DNA of 64,000 nucleotides. It comes from Alcaligenes pakistanensis (GTDB lineage: Bacteria; Pseudomonadota; Gammaproteobacteria; Burkholderiales; Burkholderiaceae_B). Location: NCBI RefSeq assembly GCF_014652815.1, contig NZ_BMZN01000003.1, positions 265,429 to 329,428 of the forward strand. Reading direction: 5' to 3'. Below are positions 58,473 to 64,000 of this stretch, piece by piece; the first letter of the stretch is position 1, and the number at the start of each line of letters is the position of its first letter. A model generated the notes under the pieces. It searched no databases. It was given only the letters and a program-made list of their open reading frames with translations, and was not told the DNA's origin. The position numbers and the translations under genes are program-made.

Positions 58473-61400
58473 ATGAACGCCCCCATCGCAAGCAAGCACC
58501 TGGCCGCCCAGGCACGCAACAACGACACGCCGCGCCTGCGTGAAATCCCCTACAACTACACCTCTTACTCAGACCGGGAAATTATCCTGCGACTGCTGGG
58601 TGAGGAAGCCTGGGAAAAGCTGTCCGAGCTCCGCTCCGAACGCCGCACAGGCCGCTCCGCACGCATGCTGTTTGAAGTGCTGGGTGATATCTGGGTGGTT
58701 AAGCGCAACCCTTATCTGCAGGACGATCTGCTGGACAATCCCAAGCGCCAGCATCAACTGATCGAAGCCCTGAACCATCGCTTGAACGAGATTGACCAGC
58801 GCCGTGATAGCGCCGTTCCCGATCGCGATGCCAAGGTCCTGCGCCTGTTGCACGCTGCCCGCGGTGCTGTAGCTGCCTTTGAGCAAGAATTTACCGATAC
58901 CCGCGCCCTGCGCCAGCAAATCGTGCGCTCTTTGTCGCGCCTGACCGCCAAGGACAACATCAAGTTTGATGGTCTGTCGCGCGTCTCGCACGTCACCGAT
59001 GCCACCGACTGGCGGGTGGAATATCCCTTTGTCGTGCTCACCCCTGATCACGAAAACGAGATGGCCGCCCTGGTCCGCGCCTGTATCGAACTGAAGCTGA
59101 CCATCATCCCGCGTGGAGGTGGTACAGGCTATACCGGTGGTGCCATTCCGCTTAGCTGGCGCTCGGTGGTCATCAATACCGAAAAACTAGATGCCATCGG
59201 CAAGCCGGAACAATCCACGCTGCCCGGCATGACAGAACCCGTCACTACGATTTTGACAGGTGCTGGTGTTGTTACCCGTCGTGTGGCTGACGCAGCAGAA
59301 GCTGCCGGTACCGTATTTGCAGTAGACCCAACCTCGGCCGACGCCTCCTGTGTGGGCGGCAATATCGCCATGAACGCCGGTGGTAAAAAAGCCGTATTGT
59401 GGGGCACTGCCCTGGACAACCTGGCCTGGTGGCGCATGGTTGATGCCCAGGGCAACTGGCTGGAAGTCACCCGCCTTGAACACAATATGGGCAAGATCCA
59501 CGATGTGGAAATGGCTCACTTTGAGGTCAAATGGTTTGATGGCCGTTATGCCCCCGGTGCTCAACTGCTGCGCAGCGAAACCCTACACATTGAAGGCCGT
59601 CGTTTCCGTAAGGAAGGCCTGGGCAAAGATGTCACCGACAAATTCCTGGCTGGCCTGCCCGGTATTCAAAAAGAAGGCTGTGATGGCCTGATCACGCAAG
59701 CCCGCTGGGTCTTGCATCGTATGCCCGCGCATACCCGTACCGTCTGTATGGAGTTTTTCGGCCAGGCCAAACAGGCCGTGCCCTCCATTGTGGAAGTCAT
59801 TGACTACCTGAACGGCGAAGGCAAGCGGATCGGCGCTATTCTGGCCGGTCTGGAGCACTTGGACGAACGCTATCTGCGTGCCGTGGGCTATGCCACCAAG
59901 AGCAAGCGTGATGGCCTGCCCAAGATGGTCTTGATTGGCGACATCGTGGGCGACGACCCCGATGCCGTTGCCACTGCGGCCTCTGAAGTGGTGCGTCTGG
60001 CCAATGGCCGCTCCGGTGAAGGCTTTGTGGCTGTCAGTGCCGAAGCCCGCAAGAAATTCTGGGCTGACCGTGCCCGTACCGCTGCCATTGCCCGTCATAC
60101 CAACGCCTTCAAGATCAACGAAGACGTGGTGATTCCCCTGCGCCGCATGGGTGAGTACACCGAAGAGATCGAACGCATCAATATTGAACTGTCCACGGAT
60201 AACAAGCTGCGCTTGACCCGTGAACTGGAAGACTTCCTGCAGGGCGCGCTGCCCGTAGGCAAGATCGAAGACCACAGCGATGCCGAGCATACACGCGAAG
60301 AGATTCTGGACGAGCGCCGCCACGATGCGCTACAGATCGTACGCGACGTACGCCAGCGCTGGCAGTGGTTGCAAGACAATCTGGACAAGCCCCTGCAAGA
60401 ATCGCGGGCTGATCTAGCCGAAATTGCTGTGCCGCTGGATAGCGCCGCCATTGACGCGCGTCTGCAAGAAGATCCCAACACCTCGATCTTCCAGCTTCTG
60501 CAGGATCACACCATTCGCACTTCCTGGAAGAGCGAAATCCGTGAAAGCCTGGAGCACATTTTCCCTGGTGCCGATTGCGCCGCGGTGCTGACCGAGCTGC
60601 AAGCCATTCACGACCGTGTTCTGAAAAGCCGGGTATTTGTGGCCCTGCACATGCACGCCGGTGACGGTAACGTGCATACCAACATCCCCGTGAACTCGGA
60701 CGATTACGGCATGCTGCAGCAGGCTAATGTCACCGTGGCCCGGATTATGCAGATTGCCCGTAGTCTGGACGGCGTCATTTCCGGCGAACACGGTATTGGT
60801 CTAACCAAGTACGAATTCCTGACGCAAGAAGAGCTGGAGCCTTTCCAGAACTACAAGCGCGAAGTGGACCCCAACAACCACTTCAACGCCGGCAAGCTGA
60901 TGCCCGGTGCGGATTTGAGTCGCGCCTGGACGCCCAGCTTCAATCTGCTGGGTCACGAATCGCTGATCATGCAACGCAGTGAAATCGGCTCTATCTCCCA
61001 TGCCATCAAGGATTGCTTGCGCTGCGGCAAGTGCAAACCGGTCTGTGCCACCCACGTGCCACGCGCCAACTTGCTGTACTCGCCCCGCAACAAGATTCTG
61101 GCTACCTCCCTGCTGATCGAAGCCTTCCTGTACGAAGAACAAACGCGTCGCGGGATCAGCCTGAAGCACTGGGAAGAATTTGAAGACGTGGGCGACCACT
61201 GCACCCTGTGCCACAAGTGCTACAACCCCTGTCCGGTGGATATCGACTTTGGCGATGTGTCCATGGAAATGCGCTCCTTGTTGAACCGCATGGGCAAAAA
61301 GTCCTTTAATCCGGGCTCGGCGGCGGCCATGTTCTTCCTGAACGCCAAGGACCCACGCGTCATCAAAGCAACGCGTACCGCCATGATTGAAGTGGGCTAC

Positions 61401-62414
61401 AAAGTCCAGCGCGCCGCTCATAATCTGCTGGCAGCTCCTGCCCGCAAGCAAGTCAGCGCACCGCCTGCCAGTATTGGCAAGGCTCCTATTCGCGAACAAG
61501 TTATCCACTTTATCAACCGCAAGATGCCCGGTGGCCTGCCCAAGCAAACCGCCCGTAAATTGCTGGATATTGAAAACTCGGATTACGTGCCTATCATCCG
61601 CAACCCCGCAGCCACTTCGGTGGATTCGGAAGCCGTGTTTTACTTCCCCGGCTGTGGTTCGGAGCGTTTGTTCTCGCAAGTGGGGCTGGCTACCCAGGCC
61701 ATGCTCTGGCATGTGGGCGTGCAAACCGTTCTGCCTCCTGGCTATCTGTGCTGTGGTTACCCGCAGCGTGGCAGCGGCCAAAGCGACAAAGCGGAAAAGA
61801 TCATCACCGACAACCGCGTGCTGTTCCATCGCATGGCCACCACCCTGAACTACCTGGACATCAAAACCGTGGTGGTCAGCTGTGGTACCTGTTACGACCA
61901 GCTGGCGGGCTACGAATTCGACAAGATCTTCCCTGGCTGCCGCTTGATCGACATTCACGAATATCTGCTGGAAAAAGGCTTGAAGCTGGAAGACGTACAA
62001 GGCGTGCGCTACATGTACCACGATCCTTGCCACAGCCCCATGAAGCTGCAAGACCCCATGAAAACAGTCAAATCCCTGGTGGGCGACAGCACCATCAAGG
62101 CAGATCGTTGTTGTGGTGAGTCGGGCACACTGGCTGTGTCGCGTCCCGACATCTCCACGCAAATCCGTTTCCGCAAGCATGAAGAACTGCAAAAGAACCA
62201 GGATGCCGTCCGCGCCGATGGCTTCCAGGGCGAAGTCAAAGTGCTGACTTCCTGTCCGTCCTGCCTGCAAGGTTTGTCCCGCTACGAGGACGAAACCAAG
62301 ATGGATGCGGATTACATCGTGGTGGAAATGGCCAAGCACATGCTGGGCGAGAACTGGATGGCAGACTACGTACGCCATGCCAACGATGGTGGTATTGAGC
62401 GCGTTCTGGTCTAA
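58473..62414 (+). CDS. FAD-binding and 4Fe-4S oxidoreductase (DUF3683, D-lactate/glycolate dehydrogenase-like)
   Basis: A 1313-residue multidomain dehydrogenase. In order: an N-terminal DUF3683-like region (about 1-170), an FAD_binding_4 domain ([17 protein letters not shown] near 212), an FAD-oxidase C-terminal domain ([12 protein letters not shown] near 727; [13 protein letters not shown]), two 4Fe-4S clusters ([11 protein letters not shown] and [12 protein letters not shown] near 850-920), and two Cys-rich CCG repeats ([30 protein letters not shown]). This matches large D-2-hydroxyacid dehydrogenases of Burkholderiales. ATG 58473 is chosen; a TTG five codons upstream is possible. A terminator follows. 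Confidence 0.9.
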   Translation: MNAPIASKHLAAQARNNDTPRLREIPYNYTSYSDREIILRLLGEEAWEKLSELRSERRTGRSARMLFEVLGDIWVVKRNPYLQDDLLDNPKRQHQLIEALNHRLNEIDQRRDSAVPDRDAKVLRLLHAARGAVAAFEQEFTDTRALRQQIVRSLSRLTAKDNIKFDGLSRVSHVTDATDWRVEYPFVVLTPDHENEMAALVRACIELKLTIIPRGGGTGYTGGAIPLSWRSVVINTEKLDAIGKPEQSTLPGMTEPVTTILTGAGVVTRRVADAAEAAGTVFAVDPTSADASCVGGNIAMNAGGKKAVLWGTALDNLAWWRMVDAQGNWLEVTRLEHNMGKIHDVEMAHFEVKWFDGRYAPGAQLLRSETLHIEGRRFRKEGLGKDVTDKFLAGLPGIQKEGCDGLITQARWVLHRMPAHTRTVCMEFFGQAKQAVPSIVEVIDYLNGEGKRIGAILAGLEHLDERYLRAVGYATKSKRDGLPKMVLIGDIVGDDPDAVATAASEVVRLANGRSGEGFVAVSAEARKKFWADRARTAAIARHTNAFKINEDVVIPLRRMGEYTEEIERINIELSTDNKLRLTRELEDFLQGALPVGKIEDHSDAEHTREEILDERRHDALQIVRDVRQRWQWLQDNLDKPLQESRADLAEIAVPLDSAAIDARLQEDPNTSIFQLLQDHTIRTSWKSEIRESLEHIFPGADCAAVLTELQAIHDRVLKSRVFVALHMHAGDGNVHTNIPVNSDDYGMLQQANVTVARIMQIARSLDGVISGEHGIGLTKYEFLTQEELEPFQNYKREVDPNNHFNAGKLMPGADLSRAWTPSFNLLGHESLIMQRSEIGSISHAIKDCLRCGKCKPVCATHVPRANLLYSPRNKILATSLLIEAFLYEEQTRRGISLKHWEEFEDVGDHCTLCHKCYNPCPVDIDFGDVSMEMRSLLNRMGKKSFNPGSAAAMFFLNAKDPRVIKATRTAMIEVGYKVQRAAHNLLAAPARKQVSAPPASIGKAPIREQVIHFINRKMPGGLPKQTARKLLDIENSDYVPIIRNPAATSVDSEAVFYFPGCGSERLFSQVGLATQAMLWHVGVQTVLPPGYLCCGYPQRGSGQSDKAEKIITDNRVLFHRMATTLNYLDIKTVVVSCGTCYDQLAGYEFDKIFPGCRLIDIHEYLLEKGLKLEDVQGVRYMYHDPCHSPMKLQDPMKTVKSLVGDSTIKADRCCGESGTLAVSRPDISTQIRFRKHEELQKNQDAVRADGFQGEVKVLTSCPSCLQGLSRYEDETKMDADYIVVEMAKHMLGENWMADYVRHANDGGIERVLV

Positions 62415-62436
62415 GCCAAACGCATCACTCCCCTTG

Positions 62437-62466
62437 AACAGGCCGGCTTTATGTCGGCCTGTTTTG
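62437..62466 (+). terminator. Rho-independent terminator of the large dehydrogenase gene
   Basis: A perfect 9-bp AACAGGCCG/CGGCCTGTT stem (62437-62445 with 62455-62463) runs into TTTT. It lies 22 nt after the stop. Confidence 0.88.
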
Positions 62467-62605
62467 TAAACAGCTCCTTGACGGGGAGCAGGTCGCAGAC
62501 ACGGCCTAGGGCACTTGTACTGTTGGGCCGCCGCAAGTTAAGAAAGCCCTCCGGGCGCAACAAGTCCAAAGCGCAGTGTGAGAGTTTTTCAGAATAGGTG
62601 TTTTT

Positions 62606-63100
62606 ATGTCTGTTGATGATCCATTGCTAATCAGCCTGCAAACCCTGCTCCGCAGTGAACGCACGGCAGCGCTGGGAACCCTCAGCAATCAAGGATTGCC
62701 GGTGGTCTCCCGCGTCCCCTTTGCTATCTGCCCAGAACAAGCCAGCATCATCATCCACATCAGCGAAATGGCGGCTCATACCCGTTATTTACTGCAACGC
62801 CCCGATGCCAGCCTGATGATCGGCCAAAGCGAGCACGGTCAGGATGCCGTCCATGACTTGCCCCGTGTCACCTTTCAGATGCTGGCCCGTAAACTGGAGC
62901 GCGAGCAGCCCGACTGGGAGCAAGCCAAGCAGGCCTATACCGCCCGTTTCCCTGACATGGAGTTCTTGAGCCGCTTTACGGACTTCCATTTCTTTGCCCT
63001 GGATCTGGTCAGAGTGCGCCATATCGCTGGGTTCGCAGCGGCACGGACCTTGAAGCCTGAATGGATACGCGCCTTGCTGGCAGAGCCTGTGGCCAATTGA
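62606..63100 (+). CDS. Pyridoxamine-5'-phosphate oxidase-like flavoprotein (HugZ-type)
   Basis: A 164-residue split-barrel flavin- or heme-binding protein. The N-terminal half has RTAALGTLSNQGLPVVSRVP and the strand MAAHTRYLLQRPDASLMIG. The C-terminal part has FHFFALDLVRVRHIAGFAAA with a conserved His-Ile-Gly-like heme-utilisation HugZ pattern. It is shorter than full HugZ, which carries an extra C-terminal DUF2470 domain. The role in heme use is inferred only. Confidence 0.82.
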   Translation: MSVDDPLLISLQTLLRSERTAALGTLSNQGLPVVSRVPFAICPEQASIIIHISEMAAHTRYLLQRPDASLMIGQSEHGQDAVHDLPRVTFQMLARKLEREQPDWEQAKQAYTARFPDMEFLSRFTDFHFFALDLVRVRHIAGFAAARTLKPEWIRALLAEPVAN

Positions 63101-63167
63101 GGCCCACAGGCTTGCAATCATAGCCAGCCTCGAAGGCGCTGGAGTCCCGCTCCAGCCAATAGCCACA

Positions 63168-63458
63168 TCAAAACACCTTAAAACAACGACAAGCCAGGGT
63201 GCCTTCACCCATTGCAGGGTGTGCGCCGTCTCCAGAATGTTGCTGGCCTTGCAACAAAATCGTCACTAGCTGATTTCCAGGCAAGGAAATCCAAGCACCA
63301 ATTAAACGCCCCTCGCACCAGATAAATCGCCACTCACTTTCCTGGCTCTCCCAACACCGTCGCACGTTTTCGCTTGTTTCAAACGCCAAGCATGACAAAA
63401 CGTAAATTTGGCCGCTATAAGATTCAACAGCTACGACCTTAAATGGCGTGCAACGCAT
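63168..63458 (-). CDS. Possible small hypothetical protein
   Basis: A 96-residue open frame in the otherwise empty stretch 63101-63521. It reads like a compact beta-rich protein (SYSGQIYVLSCLAFE, SEWRFIWCEGRLIGAWISLP), with no signal peptide or recognised domain. No ribosome site stands before the ATG at 63458, and the frame runs on upstream into the start of the protease gene. It may be a chance frame. Confidence 0.3.
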   Translation of the reverse strand: MRCTPFKVVAVESYSGQIYVLSCLAFETSENVRRCWESQESEWRFIWCEGRLIGAWISLPGNQLVTILLQGQQHSGDGAHPAMGEGTLACRCFKVF

Positions 63459-63521
63459 TCGACAACACGAACTCACAACGCGTTGCCGCCAAGCGTAGAA
63501 AAACCCCCAGGAGAGAAAGAG

Positions 63522-64000
63522 ATGTCGAACAAGAAACGCAGCACCTATGTGCTGGTGCAAATGGCTTTACTGAGCCTGGTTTTTCCAGGTCTCGCCCATG
63601 CCGAACCAGATGGCTCGCTGGCGCAGTGGCGCACCAAAGAATACAAACGTCAGCCTGGCCTGGACATGATCAATGCCGCCAAAGCCTACTCGCTGGGCTT
63701 TACTGGCAGGGGCGTAACAGTCGGCATCCTGGACACGGGCATTGCTGCCACCCACCCCGAATTTGCGGGCGCACTTGTCGGGGGTTTTGACTTCAACACC
63801 CATACTCCCTATACCAATAGCCAAGGAGTGGACTCGGACGATGCGCCGGGCCATGGCACTCACGTTGCTGGAATTGTCGGTGCACGTCGTGATGGCTTGG
63901 GGATGCACGGCGTTGCATTTAACAGCTCTCTGTTTCCTGTCGCCTACGGAGAGCCCGATGATGACGACGATGATGATGACGATGACACCGAACCTACTCG
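63522..64000 (+). CDS. Secreted subtilisin-type serine protease, N-terminal part
   Basis: The gene runs off the right edge; 159 codons are visible. A signal peptide ends PGLAHA (near residue 27). The S8 catalytic Asp is in VGILDTGIAATHPEF (near 70) and the catalytic His in DDAPGHGTHVAGIVGA (near 112). A run of ten Asp residues follows near 147-156, which may bind Ca2+ or mark an insertion. Presence of a signal peptide and early catalytic domain fits autotransporter subtilases, but the missing C-terminus prevents certainty. AGGAGAG is the ribosome site. Confidence 0.87.
   Translation, partial: MSNKKRSTYVLVQMALLSLVFPGLAHAEPDGSLAQWRTKEYKRQPGLDMINAAKAYSLGFTGRGVTVGILDTGIAATHPEFAGALVGGFDFNTHTPYTNSQGVDSDDAPGHGTHVAGIVGARRDGLGMHGVAFNSSLFPVAYGEPDDDDDDDDDDTEPT

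Noticed and set aside
60801-62378. A 525-codon minus-strand open frame opposite the large dehydrogenase gene.
   Set aside because: It is antisense to Fe-S and CCG motifs and shows mirror composition only.

Overview
The window comes from a betaproteobacterium of the order Burkholderiales, most likely the family Alcaligenaceae (Alcaligenes-like). Supporting genes are zapD next to coaE, a DUF3460 protein with scpA and panC, a Nudix-ThiE fusion, the ubiE / ubiJ-ubiB set, and an adenylyltransferase-only rfaE2. This placement is inferred from gene content and protein style, not from a database search. About 56 protein genes are supported. I see no rRNA, tRNA, CRISPR array, insertion sequence or prophage.

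Layout. 1-5.6 kb: end of a lipoprotein gene, glutamate carrier gltS, ispB, and a tightly overlapped operon of a DUF815 ATPase, a Nudix-ThiE fusion and a spermidine synthase-like protein. 5.7-14.7 kb: a four-gene RND efflux operon (mdtA-mdtB-mdtC-outer membrane factor). 14.9-17.5 kb: zapD, coaE, an unknown lipoprotein and a small LuxR-type regulator. 17.7-17.9 kb: a 232-nt near-palindrome in a gene-free stretch. 18-26.3 kb: panC-scpA-DUF3460, an MFS exporter, and metH followed after 1 nt by an XRE/MmyB regulator. 26.4-29.6 kb: a cobalamin riboswitch, btuB and btuF. 29.6-33.6 kb: a siderophore receptor with FecR and FecI under a Fur-box-like site.

33.8-40.3 kb is the most unusual part. It is a minus-strand cluster with three CorA-family membrane proteins whose GMN signatures are altered (GQN, GQN, SMN). 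It also has two single-span membrane proteins, a protein fusing an MgtA/MgtB-like P-type ATPase actuator region to an outer membrane porin, and two paralogous small proteins at the two ends. The parts all recall magnesium or divalent-cation transport, yet each lacks residues the classical transporters need. This is my candidate for an undescribed system.

40.3-64 kb is mostly housekeeping: thiG-thiD, a nucleosidase, a Pcm-like methyltransferase and TolC, then rfaE2 with a diiron protein, then ubiB/ubiJ, a Tim44-domain protein and ubiE. After these come phoB-phoR, a VOC protein with pxpB-pxpC, ilvA, a YqaA membrane protein, a giant FAD/Fe-S dehydrogenase and a HugZ-like flavoprotein. The window ends inside a subtilisin-type secreted protease.

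The genes group into envelope transport and efflux (gltS, mdtABC, TolC, porin), metal and cofactor uptake (B12, iron, probably Mg2+), cofactor synthesis (ubiquinone, thiamine, pantothenate/CoA, polyprenyl chain) and methionine/SAM metabolism (B12 uptake feeds metH; the nucleosidase recycles SAM by-products).
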